64,000 nucleotides of DNA from VAZQ01 sp963785745 (GTDB taxonomy: Bacteria > Pseudomonadota > Alphaproteobacteria > Rhizobiales > Xanthobacteraceae): positions 1-64,000 of the forward strand of contig CAWAWR010000026.1 in the NCBI GenBank assembly GCA_963785745.1. Direction: 5' to 3'. The position numbers and the translations under genes are program-made. Positions 26,883 through 35,534 of this stretch are shown piece by piece (the stretch's first letter is position 1; each line of letters begins with the position of its first letter). Below the pieces are notes generated by a model. That model had not been told where the DNA came from and did not search any database. It saw nothing but the letters and a program-made list of their open reading frames with translations.

Positions 26883-27056
26883 CTCGACCTTCTCCCCATA
26901 CAAAACAATGACAATCCACCCCGCAGGGCGGCGATCCAGGCACCTTAGGCCCATAAGAACAAAAAGGGAACATAAGTTTTTCGTCCCTCGGATAGGCGCG
27001 GTTGGAGTGCCTTCCAAATCCGCGTTACGTTCCTACCGCCGGAGAACGATGGGGTT

Positions 27057-28052
27057 ATGGCGGACATGCAGAATTCAGTCTTCAGGCGCGTATTGGGTTC
27101 CGCGCTGGTCGCTCTGGCGATAGGCGCGATCACCGGCCCAGCGCAGGCGCAAACCTATCCGACCCGGCCGATCCGCTTCATCGTGCCCTTCCCGGCCGGC
27201 GGCGTCGCCGACGTCACTGCGCGCCTGATCGGACAGCGGCTTGGCGAAGCGCTGGGGCAAACCGTCGTCATCGAGAACCGGACCGGCGCGAGCGGCACGC
27301 TCGGGGTCGATGCCGCAACCAAGGCGACGCCCGACGGCTACACGCTGCTGTTCACCACCGGCGATTTCATCACCACGCCGACGCTGATGCCGAAGGTGAA
27401 CTTCGACCCGTTCAAGGATCTCATCCCGATCGTTCAGGTCGCGACTGCGCCGCTGCTGCTCGGCGCGCATGCCGGCGGCGGCATCGGGTCGGTCAAGGAG
27501 CTGGTGGCCCAAGCCAAGGCCAACCCGGGCAAGATCGCCTATTCGTCGCCGGGCAACGGCACGATCAACCAGCTCGCCGTGGAATGGCTCGCGATCGAGG
27601 CGAACCTGAAATTCCTGCACGTCCCCTATCGCGGCGGCGCGCCCGCGGCGGTCGCGGTCGCGGCCGGCGACGTTCCGATCGGCGCGCTGACGCCATCGTC
27701 CGCGCAGCCGCTGGTCGAAGCAAGCAAGGTCAAGGTGCTGGCGCTGATGACCAAACAGCGGCCCTCCTTTGCGTCACCCGACTGGCCGACGCTGGCCGAA
27801 CAGGGATTGGCGGTCGACGCCGCGCTCTGGGTCGCGCTGTTTGCGCCGACCGGAACGCCGCAGGCGATCGTCGACCGGCTGGATCAGGAGGTGCTGCGTA
27901 TCCTGAAGGATGATGCCGTCCGCAAGCGTCTCAACGCGCTCGGCACCGAGGCCTCCGGCATCAGCCAGAAGACTTTCGTCGACCGCATCCGCACCGACGC
28001 CGCGCGCTATCTGGAGATCATCAAGCAGACCGGCATCAAGGTCGAGCAGTAA
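27057..28052 (+). CDS. Bug/TctC-family periplasmic solute receptor
   Basis: 331 residues. A signal peptide (LGSALVALAIGAITGPAQA) leads into the family opening YPTRPIRFIVPFPAGGVADV, then VIENRTGASGTLGVDAATKA, FLHVPYRGGAPAAVAVAAGD and LDQEVLRILKD near the end. It presumably binds a carboxylate-type solute in the periplasm. It has no transporter genes beside it, and the neighbours on both sides face the other way. CGGAGAACG upstream of 27057 is an adequate ribosome site. Confidence 0.88.
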   Translation: MADMQNSVFRRVLGSALVALAIGAITGPAQAQTYPTRPIRFIVPFPAGGVADVTARLIGQRLGEALGQTVVIENRTGASGTLGVDAATKATPDGYTLLFTTGDFITTPTLMPKVNFDPFKDLIPIVQVATAPLLLGAHAGGGIGSVKELVAQAKANPGKIAYSSPGNGTINQLAVEWLAIEANLKFLHVPYRGGAPAAVAVAAGDVPIGALTPSSAQPLVEASKVKVLALMTKQRPSFASPDWPTLAEQGLAVDAALWVALFAPTGTPQAIVDRLDQEVLRILKDDAVRKRLNALGTEASGISQKTFVDRIRTDAARYLEIIKQTGIKVEQ

Positions 28053-28057
28053 CGCGC

Positions 28058-28657
28058 TCAAGACAATCCCGGTATCTCCGCCAGCAGGAGAAAGCCGTTG
28101 ATGCTCAGCAACATTCCGATGAGGCCGAGCACGCCGCCGAAATAGGCCAGCCACGGCAGGCTGGAGACGATCGCGACCGAGACCAGCACGATGGCGATCT
28201 GGAGCAACGCCTCGGCGTAGTCGAAATAAGGATCCTGCTTGAGGGCGCGGTCGCGAAGCTGCTCATGTTCGCGCGCACGCTCGAGCAATTCCTTCTTGCC
28301 TTCGCGGGTGTCCGGCTCCAACTCGTAACGCGCGACGGTCTTCCTATAGGCATCAACCTTGGCCTGCACGGCCTTCCTGGCCTCGCCCGCCAACGCCGGA
28401 TTGCCCTGCAAAGACAGTTCGAGCTCGTCGGCCGCGAGCTGGTAGGACGTCTGCCGTATGTTCTTGGCCTGGAAGAAGCTGAAGAAGTTGGCAGCGAGGA
28501 TGTTGTTGTTGAAAGCTTCCTTGGCCGCGTTGGAGCCGCCGAGGCCGGTGATCGCCAGACACATCGCGAAGAATGCAATCACCACGGCGGCGCGCGTTTT
28601 GAAATAGTCCGTTTCCCGGTCACGGTCCATGAGTTCGGCGGCTTCGTCGGCTTTCAT
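28058..28657 (-). CDS. DUF4337 membrane protein
   Basis: 199 residues from ATG 28657 (GGGAGGTTGCCC upstream). An N-terminal helix (TRAAVVIAFFAMCLAITGLG) is followed by a soluble coiled segment with NFFSFFQAKNIRQTSYQLAA and many charged residues, then two C-terminal helices (LLQIAIVLVSVAIVSSLPWL and LGLIGMLLSINGFLLL). This matches DUF4337, small bacterial membrane proteins of unknown role. Its stop lies 5 bp from the Bug receptor stop on the opposite strand. Confidence 0.78.
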   Translation of the reverse strand: MKADEAAELMDRDRETDYFKTRAAVVIAFFAMCLAITGLGGSNAAKEAFNNNILAANFFSFFQAKNIRQTSYQLAADELELSLQGNPALAGEARKAVQAKVDAYRKTVARYELEPDTREGKKELLERAREHEQLRDRALKQDPYFDYAEALLQIAIVLVSVAIVSSLPWLAYFGGVLGLIGMLLSINGFLLLAEIPGLS

Positions 28658-28681
28658 GGGCAACCTCCCGGATCGTCGCAG

Positions 28682-28760
28682 CTAGTGGAGTTTTGGATTT
28701 GACATTCGCCTCGCGGGCCCGCTGCCCGATAGGTAGCGAATGTCAAATCCACTCCCCTAG
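28682..28760. repeat. 79-bp inverted-repeat element, copy A
   Basis: The arms contain GGATTTGACATTCGC (28695-28709) and GCGAATGTCAAATCC (28736-28750), extended outward by CTAGTGGAG and CTCCCCTAG. The loop shares GCCCGCTG with a second copy in reverse orientation at 59765-59841. It has no coding capacity and looks like a small mobile palindromic element. Confidence 0.85.
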
Positions 28761-28890
28761 GCACCATGCCATAGCCACGCCGCCGCCGCGTCAGAGCCGC
28801 AGACCTATCCACAGGCTGCCGTTCGCGTGTGGCGGCCGTTTGTCGGGGATTTTGGAGATTGCGAAGGTCGGGCGCTCAGCCTGGGCGTGT

Positions 28891-29787
28891 TTACGCCACT
28901 TCCTCCGCCTGCACCGCGCGCGCCGGCGCGGCCTTTGCGGGAGCGCGCGTCGATCTTTGACGCCACGTCTGCACGAGCTGCAGAAGCACGACGCACAGGC
29001 CGGCGCCCAGGACCAGCCAGCCGGGACGGATCATGTCGAGATCAAACTCAAAGGTCGATTGCAGCACTAGGAGCGGCGACACCTTGTAGTAGAGCCCGAT
29101 GCCGATGGCCTCTCCGGCAGAGACCAGCGCGGAGGCAATCACTGTGAGCGTCAGCAGCGAGAGCGCGGACGGCACGCCTTTTCTCCAGCGCACCAGCACC
29201 CGGTAGCCCATCAGCCAGACGAACAGGCCGGCGACAAAGGTCGGCACCCAGATATCGGCCTTGGTCTGCTGGAAGAAGTGGATCAGCGCGAGCAGCGCAA
29301 TCCCATAGACGATCTGATGCAGGCGCTGCCAGCGGCGGCCCAGGCGGCGCACCATGGCGTCGGTCGACGTCACCGTCAGCGCGGTCAGCCCCAGAAGCGC
29401 GATGAATCCTATCGTCAGATAAAGCCGCAGCACGATTTCGGTCGCGACCTTCAACAGATCGAACATCTGGTCGGCGATGAACAGCAGGATATGGGTAGCG
29501 GCATAGACGAAGGCGCCAACCCCGAGCATACGACGCACGTCGATCAGGCCGTTGAAGCGGCCGACCCGGGCCAGCGGCGTCACCGCCAAAGTGACCAGCA
29601 GGAACACCAGCGCCCAGTAGCCGGTGCGGTGGATGAGGTCGTTGATCGGGCGCGCGCCCAGCCCCGCGGTCAGGAATGCATGGGCCGCCAGCGCCACCGG
29701 CGCTGCCAGAAAGGCGAGGACCGCGATCCGCAATGCCGATACGCGACCGCGGCGGTCACGCCAGAGTGCAAGCGACGTTGTCATCAT
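28891..29787 (-). CDS. msrQ: MsrQ-like heme-binding membrane subunit
   Basis: 298 residues with about six helices and the ferric-reductase-type layout: ALRIAVLAFLAAPVALAAHA, DLIHRTGYWALVFLLVTLAV then TPLARVGRF, VDVRRMLGVG-type text and YAATHILLFIADQMF. The histidines in the helices fit b-type heme ligation. MsrQ passes electrons to the periplasmic molybdoenzyme MsrP, which repairs methionine sulfoxide. MsrP is usually the next gene but is not present in this window. The long C-terminal extension (Ala/Pro/Arg-rich) is unusual. The start may be 29787 or the adjacent ATG. Confidence 0.8.
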   Translation of the reverse strand: MMTTSLALWRDRRGRVSALRIAVLAFLAAPVALAAHAFLTAGLGARPINDLIHRTGYWALVFLLVTLAVTPLARVGRFNGLIDVRRMLGVGAFVYAATHILLFIADQMFDLLKVATEIVLRLYLTIGFIALLGLTALTVTSTDAMVRRLGRRWQRLHQIVYGIALLALIHFFQQTKADIWVPTFVAGLFVWLMGYRVLVRWRKGVPSALSLLTLTVIASALVSAGEAIGIGLYYKVSPLLVLQSTFEFDLDMIRPGWLVLGAGLCVVLLQLVQTWRQRSTRAPAKAAPARAVQAEEVA

Positions 29788-29942
29788 TGGCGCCTAGCAC
29801 AGGGCCCGCCAAGCTGCCCAGTGGCCGGGCGCCGGTTCGGCCAAATCGTGATCGGATGTGATCGGAGGGGGCCGGAAACAGGGCCACAGACCCTTTACCT
29901 TTGCCGGGTAGCCTCGGAAGCGGTCAACCGTCGGTGGGAAAC

Positions 29943-30341
29943 ATGCCTACGGGCCGCAAGTCTAAGAGCCGGAAGTCGCGCGGATGGTTCAGCCGGGACA
30001 ACCGGCGAGCGCTGGGCATTTGCCTGTTTTTCGGAGCCACGGTCGTGGTCGCCGTGGGGACGGTTTTTCCGCACGCGCCGACGGCGCTTCTACGCGGCGC
30101 GTCCAGCTGGATGGGTCAGGCCGCCACGACCCAGATGGACGACGAGCTCGCCACCGGTTCGATTATTTTTGTACCGGTCCTGGGCAATGTCTGCCGCAAG
30201 CGGCTGATCGACAATTCCACCTGGCGGATCCGCGACTTCGGACTTGTCGAATGCCGGACGGCGCTGAACCCGCGCGCCCAGGAGTCCGGGTGGTCTGTTT
30301 CGCGCGTCGACGTCATCCGGAACAGCTTCTCCAAACGTTGA
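29943..30341 (+). CDS. Membrane-anchored hypothetical protein
   Basis: 132 residues from ATG 29943. A very basic N-terminus (TGRKSKSRKSRGWFSRDNRR) precedes one membrane helix (ALGICLFFGATVVVAVGTVF). The rest, with GSIIFVPVLGNVCRKRLIDN and WRIRDFGLVECRTAL, should face the periplasm and has two cysteines. The pattern resembles anchored proteins common in bradyrhizobia, but I cannot name the family. Confidence 0.6.
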   Translation: MPTGRKSKSRKSRGWFSRDNRRALGICLFFGATVVVAVGTVFPHAPTALLRGASSWMGQAATTQMDDELATGSIIFVPVLGNVCRKRLIDNSTWRIRDFGLVECRTALNPRAQESGWSVSRVDVIRNSFSKR

Positions 30342-30425
30342 CCCGGTTGCGTGCGGGTTTTCCGGTTGGCCGCCTGGGCGGCATTCGGTAAACTCCGGCA
30401 ACGCAAAGAATTCGTGGAGTTGCTC

Positions 30426-30797
30426 GTGATCAGGAAGGCCCGTGGCGCGGTGGCCCTCGTCGCGCTGTTGCTCGTGAGCCAGCCGGTCCTCGGCGAAGAC
30501 GATTTCCCGATCGCGGGAACCTATATGCGGGACATGGCTTGCACCGGCAACGGCTCGCAGCGCCCCGATCTCCTGGTGACGATCACGCACAAGCGGATCG
30601 AGTCTCCGATGGGTTCCTGCAATATCCTGAGCCGCCGACGCGTCGGATCGGCGATCTCGGCCCATGTCGAGTGCAAGGTGCCGGGCGACCAGCTGATCCT
30701 CGGCGACGTCACCTTCACCATCCGCGACGAGAAGACGCTCGATTTCGAGGACCAGGATCACACCTCGGATGCGACGCTGCACCGGTGCGCCGAGTAG
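30426..30797 (+). CDS. Small secreted hypothetical protein
   Basis: 123 residues from GTG 30426, which follows GGAGTTGCTC and begins a signal peptide (VIRKARGAVALVALLLVSQP then VLG). The mature part holds three cysteines (MACTGNG, GSCNILSRR, HRCAE) and reads as a beta-rich small periplasmic protein. I see no family match. It ends 108 bp before the dienelactone hydrolase gene on the same strand. Confidence 0.62.
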   Translation: MIRKARGAVALVALLLVSQPVLGEDDFPIAGTYMRDMACTGNGSQRPDLLVTITHKRIESPMGSCNILSRRRVGSAISAHVECKVPGDQLILGDVTFTIRDEKTLDFEDQDHTSDATLHRCAE

Positions 30798-30904
30798 CCG
30801 CCCGGACGTTCCCTGACAAATCCGCCGGATGCGGCGCCGCCACGGTTGAGTCGGCCGACGACCCGCGTGCTATATTGCGTGAACGGATCATTCGGGGAGA
30901 TGCA

Positions 30905-31678
30905 ATGTCGTATCGGGCCATAGAAGGCGAAACGATCCCGTTCCGCGGGCACGAGGGCTACCAGAGCGAAGCCTATTTCGCCCGGCCGCTGAAGGCGGGA
31001 CGCGTTCCCGGCGTGGTCGTCATCCATCACATGCCCGGCTGGGACGAATGGACCACCGAGGTGGCGCGAAAGTTCGCCCACCACGGCTACGCCGCGATGG
31101 CCCCCAACCTGTTCCATCGCTTTGGTCCGGGCGATCCGGATGACATCGCGGCGCGGGCGCGGCCGGCCGGCGGCGCCTACGATGCCGAGGTGATGGGCGA
31201 CGTCGCGGCCTGCGTGGCGCACCTGCGCACGCTGCCGGACGCAAACGGCAAGATCGGCGTGATCGGCTTCTGCTCCGGCGGCCGGCACACCTATCTTGCG
31301 GCCTGTACGGTACCGGGCATCGACGCCGCGGTCGATTGCTGGGGCGGCCGCGTCATCGTCGACGACCCCAAGGAATTCTCGCCGCAGCGCGCCGTCGCTC
31401 CGATCATACACACGGCGAAACTCGCCTGCCCGCTGCTCGGCATTTTCGGCAATGACGACAAGAACCCGAGCCCCGACCAGGTCAACCGGACGGAGCAGGA
31501 GCTCAAGCGCCACGGCAAGACCTACGAATTCCATCGCTATGACGGCGCCGGCCACTCGTTCTTCGACCACGGCCGGCCGGCCTATCGGCCGGAGCAGTGC
31601 GCCGATGCCTGGCAAAAAGTATTCGCCTTCTTCGACAAACATCTTGCGGCGTCGGCCGCGCGTTCGGCGGCAGCCTAG
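30905..31678 (+). CDS. Dienelactone hydrolase family protein
   Basis: 257 residues from ATG 30905 (GGGGAGATGCA upstream). It has an alpha/beta-hydrolase fold with VPGVVVIHHMPGWDEWTTEV, the cysteine nucleophile elbow IGVIGFCSGGRH (Cys123), an aspartate in FGNDDKNPSPDQ and the catalytic histidine in YDGAGHSFFDHGRPAY (about His217). Classical DLH opens the lactone in chlorocatechol breakdown, but many paralogues act on other esters or lactones. No aromatic-degradation genes surround it. A DUF6295 gene follows 12 bp later, suggesting a two-gene operon. Confidence 0.88.
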   Translation: MSYRAIEGETIPFRGHEGYQSEAYFARPLKAGRVPGVVVIHHMPGWDEWTTEVARKFAHHGYAAMAPNLFHRFGPGDPDDIAARARPAGGAYDAEVMGDVAACVAHLRTLPDANGKIGVIGFCSGGRHTYLAACTVPGIDAAVDCWGGRVIVDDPKEFSPQRAVAPIIHTAKLACPLLGIFGNDDKNPSPDQVNRTEQELKRHGKTYEFHRYDGAGHSFFDHGRPAYRPEQCADAWQKVFAFFDKHLAASAARSAAA

Positions 31679-31690
31679 GAGACCAACACC

Positions 31691-31987
31691 ATGTGCTCAT
31701 ACATCGTCGAGAAAGCCGCTCTGACCGGCAGCGCCAAAGGCCGCGGCTGGATGAAGATCGACACCGCGCATGTCTATTACGATCATCCCTTCCACGCGCC
31801 GCTCGACCACGCGCTCGGCATCGACTTCATCAATGCCGCCAACGGCGGACGCGAGCGCGTCGCGATCGAGATCAGCGCGGAATCGGCGCGGGAGCTGGTG
31901 CGGGCGATCCTGTCCGCGCTGGAAAGCGGCGAGCAGGAACACGCCGCCGCGCAGGCGGCCTGTCCGGCGGTGGCAACGGCCGGCTGA
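31691..31987 (+). CDS. DUF6295 family protein
   Basis: 98 residues starting MCSYIVEKAALTGSAKGRGW. The conserved reading MKIDTAHVYYDHPFHAPLDH then ALGIDFINAA identifies the DUF6295 group of small soluble proteins, with several histidines and acidic residues that could bind a metal. It lies 12 bp after the dienelactone hydrolase (GGAGACCAACACC as ribosome site), so the two probably work together. I know of no established function. Confidence 0.68.
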   Translation: MCSYIVEKAALTGSAKGRGWMKIDTAHVYYDHPFHAPLDHALGIDFINAANGGRERVAIEISAESARELVRAILSALESGEQEHAAAQAACPAVATAG

Positions 31988-32006
31988 CGATTGCAGCAAA
32001 ACCGGA

Positions 32007-34286
32007 TTATTCGCCGCCGTTGGCCTGCCGCGATCGCAGGTGCCGGAGCAGCGCGCCGACGATGTTGGAATAGTCGTCGGTCCAAATCCGCTGGCGTGTG
32101 TCGCGTTCGCGGATCGGCCAGAGCTCCGACTTGGCCAGTATGCCGAAATCCGCCTCATTGCGTGCGACCACCGCGATGGTCGGAATCCACCGATGCTCGT
32201 CAACGTCCTCTTCGATGTCGCCGCCTTCATAGACGCGTACGATGGCCTTGTTCGCCTCGGCGATCCCGGCGACCACGGTGGCCAGCTCGAGATTGCGATT
32301 GGACACATGCATCGCCACGATGCCGTTCGGCTTGAGCTTGCGGAAATAGAGCTCGAGCGCCTCGCGCGTCAGCAGATGGATCGGAATCGCCGCGCCGATG
32401 AACGCGTCCACGAATAGCAGGTCGTAGGTGCCGTCCGGCGCGTCCGCGAGCGTCAGCCGCGCGTCGCCGATCACGACCTGGGTCTTCGGCGCGCATTCCG
32501 AGATGTAGTTGAACAGGCTCGGATCGCGGGCGATGCGTGCGATATCGGCGTCAATCTCATAAAAGGTGACCGTGGTGCCCTCGCGGCCGCGACACGCGAG
32601 CGCGCCGGTGCCGAGGCCGATCACCGCCATATTGATCGGCCCGCCCGCCTTCTTTTCCATTGCGTCGACCACCTGCGCGAAGCCGCCGCCGTCATGGAAT
32701 TCCGACACCATGTCCGGCCGGCCCTTCAGCAGGTTTCCGTCGCGGTCGCGGATACGCTGCGCGCCCTGCGCCGTCGTGCCGTGATAGAGCACGCGGAAGC
32801 GGCCGTCGGTGGCCTCGACGACGTTCAGCACGCCGAAGAAATTGCGGACGAGAAAATTGCTGGGACTGTAGTTGTTGTAGTGGTTGAGCAGGAACAGCAT
32901 CGCCACGATGGCAGCAAAGGGCAACGGCGTCCGCCAGAACTGCAACGTCAGTCCCAGCAGGAAGCCGACGACCACGGCGTAAAGCGGCGTCTCGAGCCGG
33001 ATGTCCACGGCCGCCATGCCCATCAAGAGCAATGCGGCGGCGGCGACCGAGATGAGCAGCACGGATTGCGCGCTGCCTCTGGTCGGCAACATGAAGCCGG
33101 GACGGCATAGCAACGTGAGCACGACCAGCAGCGGATATTCCAGGACGCGGCTGAAGATCTGCGGCGCGACCAGCCCCGTCAGGATGCCGCCGACCATGCC
33201 ACCGAACGAAATCCACATGTAGTAGCCGGTCAGGAACTGCGGCGGCGGGCGGCGGCGCGCGAGTTCGCCGTGGCACATCAGCGCGCAGACGAAGAACACG
33301 CTCAGGTGGATCACGATCTGCAACACGATCAACTCGATCGGGATCATCAAAATCGCGATGACCAGGAACAGGACGAACGCCGGCTGAACGGCGACGACCA
33401 GCCAATGCGGGATGAACGGCTTGGTCTGGAAGACGATGACGAAGGTCAGAAGGTAGATCGCGAGCGGGATCGTCCAGAACAGCGGTACGGCCGCGACATC
33501 GGTCGAGATGTGGGCGGTCACCGCGATCAGCAGACCGGACGGCACCGCCGCCAGCGCAATCCAGATCGCCGTGTCGCGCCACGTCGGAGGCGCCGCATCG
33601 GCGGTGTCGGACGTCGTCGCGTCGGGTAGCCGGTTCGGCGAGCGCAGCATCAGGAAGCCGCAGCCCGCCACCAGCGCGATCAGGACATAATAGCCGGCGG
33701 TCCAGAGCCAGGTCTGGTCACCGAGCCGGATGAACGGCTCGACGGCGACCGGATAGGCGATCAGCGCAAGGAAGCTTCCGACGTTGCTTGCGGCGTAGAG
33801 AAAATAAGGATCCTTGGCGTCCTTGTGGCCGGTGCGCACGAACCAGGCCTGCAGCAACGGGCCGTTCGCAGACAGCGCGAAGAACGGCAGCCCGATCGAC
33901 ACCGTGAACAATCCGAGCAGCCAGAAGGCCTCGCCGACCTGCGGCGGCCGTCCCCATCCACTGGCGATGTGAAGCGGCAGCAGGAAACAGGCGCTCGCCA
34001 GGACAAGGAGATGAATGATGACGGAGGTGCGCCCCGGCACCAAGCGTGTCAGCAGGTGCGCATAGGCGTAGCCCGCGAGCAGCGTGGTCTGGAAGAACAC
34101 TATCGCCACCGACCACACCGAGGCTGCACCGCCGAGCTGCGGCAACACCATCTTGGTGAACATCGGCTGCACCGCGAACAGCAGCGCGGCGCTGACGAAA
34201 ATGCCTGCGATGAAGGTGGCCAGCAGCGCGCCTTGCGATGCGGCGGCGGGCGTTGTTTCGCTGGTCGGCAGCTCGGACGTACTCAT
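32007..34286 (-). CDS. Fused MFS-like membrane / spermidine synthase-like protein
   Basis: 759 residues. The N-terminal two thirds carry about twelve helices (FIAGIFVSAALLFAVQPMFT, VAIVFFQTTLLAGYAYAHLL, and so on). The C-terminal part (about 520-740) is a Rossmann-type methyltransferase fold like spermidine synthase, with INMAVIGLGTGALACRGREG, VTFYEIDADIARIARDPSLF and YDLLFVDAFIGAAIPIHLLT. Proteins with this fusion are widespread, but their product is not established. Polyamine synthesis at the membrane or polyamine-linked transport is a guess. ATG 34286 lacks a strong ribosome site. Confidence 0.83.
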   Translation of the reverse strand: MSTSELPTSETTPAAASQGALLATFIAGIFVSAALLFAVQPMFTKMVLPQLGGAASVWSVAIVFFQTTLLAGYAYAHLLTRLVPGRTSVIIHLLVLASACFLLPLHIASGWGRPPQVGEAFWLLGLFTVSIGLPFFALSANGPLLQAWFVRTGHKDAKDPYFLYAASNVGSFLALIAYPVAVEPFIRLGDQTWLWTAGYYVLIALVAGCGFLMLRSPNRLPDATTSDTADAAPPTWRDTAIWIALAAVPSGLLIAVTAHISTDVAAVPLFWTIPLAIYLLTFVIVFQTKPFIPHWLVVAVQPAFVLFLVIAILMIPIELIVLQIVIHLSVFFVCALMCHGELARRRPPPQFLTGYYMWISFGGMVGGILTGLVAPQIFSRVLEYPLLVVLTLLCRPGFMLPTRGSAQSVLLISVAAAALLLMGMAAVDIRLETPLYAVVVGFLLGLTLQFWRTPLPFAAIVAMLFLLNHYNNYSPSNFLVRNFFGVLNVVEATDGRFRVLYHGTTAQGAQRIRDRDGNLLKGRPDMVSEFHDGGGFAQVVDAMEKKAGGPINMAVIGLGTGALACRGREGTTVTFYEIDADIARIARDPSLFNYISECAPKTQVVIGDARLTLADAPDGTYDLLFVDAFIGAAIPIHLLTREALELYFRKLKPNGIVAMHVSNRNLELATVVAGIAEANKAIVRVYEGGDIEEDVDEHRWIPTIAVVARNEADFGILAKSELWPIRERDTRQRIWTDDYSNIVGALLRHLRSRQANGGE

Positions 34287-34481
34287 GTCACTGTCGTTTC
34301 GCTACTCGCACTACCTGCCGCAGTGCGCCCCCCAGGGCGATCGAAGAGTGCGCGGACGCTATCATTCCGCATGCGTTCACGAAAGCCATAAGCCGTGCGG
34401 CTTGGCAAGCTTGGGAAACACCTGTGCAGATGCGACAAACCGACAACGCACGGATGTTTGCCCGCCAGATCATCCAAATGA

Positions 34482-34505
34482 AAGGGCGGCCTTGCGGCCG
34501 CCCTT
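34482..34505 (-). terminator. Stem-loop, likely intrinsic terminator of the S74-domain gene
   Basis: A perfect 10-bp stem AAGGGCGGCC / GGCCGCCCTT with a four-base loop lies 45 bp beyond the stop of the Gly/Met-repeat gene. On the minus strand it ends in TTTCATTTGG, so the U tract is weak. Confidence 0.6.
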
Positions 34506-34549
34506 AAATCTTGTCGCAGTTGCGCCGATGCCGGCGCAAATCGTCGGCG

Positions 34550-35367
34550 TTAGTGAACCGACGGGGTCGGGATACGCTCGCCAGCGGCAACCCACTCTTC
34601 GTAGGTCTGCATCTGGAAGCCGAGCTTGTCGTAATCGACGCGGAGATAGCCGTCGCCATGGCGCACGACCGCTTCCGGCCGCACCGCTTCGACTTCCTGC
34701 GCCATCACGCCGACATAGGCCTGATCGCTGCCAAGATAGCTGAAGCGATAGAAGCCGAGGCCGTTGTCGAGTTGGCCGAGCAAGGTGATCGCGTGCTTGG
34801 CGCGGACGTCGGACATGCCGCCGCCACCGCCACCGCCGCCACCACCCATGCCGCCGCCGCCGCCGCCACCACCCATGCCGCCGCCACCGCCGCCGCCACC
34901 CATGCCGCCGCCACCGCCGCCGCCACCCATGCCGCCGCCGCCGCCCATGCCGCCGCCGCCGCCCATGCGCCGCCGCCGCCCATGCCGCCGCCGCCGCCCA
35001 TGCCGCCGCCGCCACCCATGCCGCCGCCACCACCCATGCCGCCCATGCCGCCGTGGTAGTGACCGCCGCTCCAGTATCGGCTACGTCCGTGCCAAGCCCA
35101 GTTGTGCCAGCCGTAGCCGCCGCCCCAACCGTAGCCGCGACGCCACGCATAGCCGCACCAGTACCAGCCCGGACCCTGCCAGGCGTCGTCGTACCAGCAG
35201 TACCGGCGACCGTCGATTATGTACTGCACGCTGTCGATCATCGACAGGTCGTCGATGGCGGCACGAATTCCGTTGGAATTCAGAGCCGACGCCGCGTCAG
35301 CGCGCGCGGTCATCAGAGCAGTGCTGGCCAAAAGCGCCAGCATCCCAATCTTAATTGAATGACGCAT
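34550..35367 (-). pseudogene. Secreted Gly/Met-repeat protein with C-terminal S74-type domain, frameshift in the repeat
   Basis: ATG 35367 (GGAGGAAATAC upstream) opens a signal peptide (GMLALLASTALMTARADA), then a Trp/Tyr/Gly-rich part (CWYDDAWQGPGWYWCGYAW) and a long run of MGGGGG and MGGGGGGGG units (about 34815-35045). One 18-bp unit at 34965-34981 has lost one base. After it the natural frame is the second one, which finishes the repeat and encodes SDVRAKHAITLLGQLDNGLG, then YVGVMAQEVEAVRPEAVVRH and YDKLGFQMQTYEEW. This is the intramolecular-chaperone (peptidase S74) type domain of phage tail proteins, also found on rhizobial secreted proteins. Slippage, decay or sequencing error could each explain the shift. 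Confidence 0.78.
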
Positions 35368-35534
35368 GTATTTCCTCCGTGATTGCGGACTCGTTCGAGA
35401 AGCCACCATCCGCGCGCATTGCACGCTCAAGCCGGCGAATTGTCAATTTGCTTCGTCGTAATTCTTGCGTGAAATCTGAGCTTTAGCAGCGTTTCAATGA
35501 ACAACCATTCAGACAGGGCGTATTGAGATCAAGT

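Noticed and set aside
34815..35060. Regular repeats resembling a CRISPR or satellite
   Set aside because: The units are short coding repeats (MGGGGG) inside a secreted protein, with no spacers.
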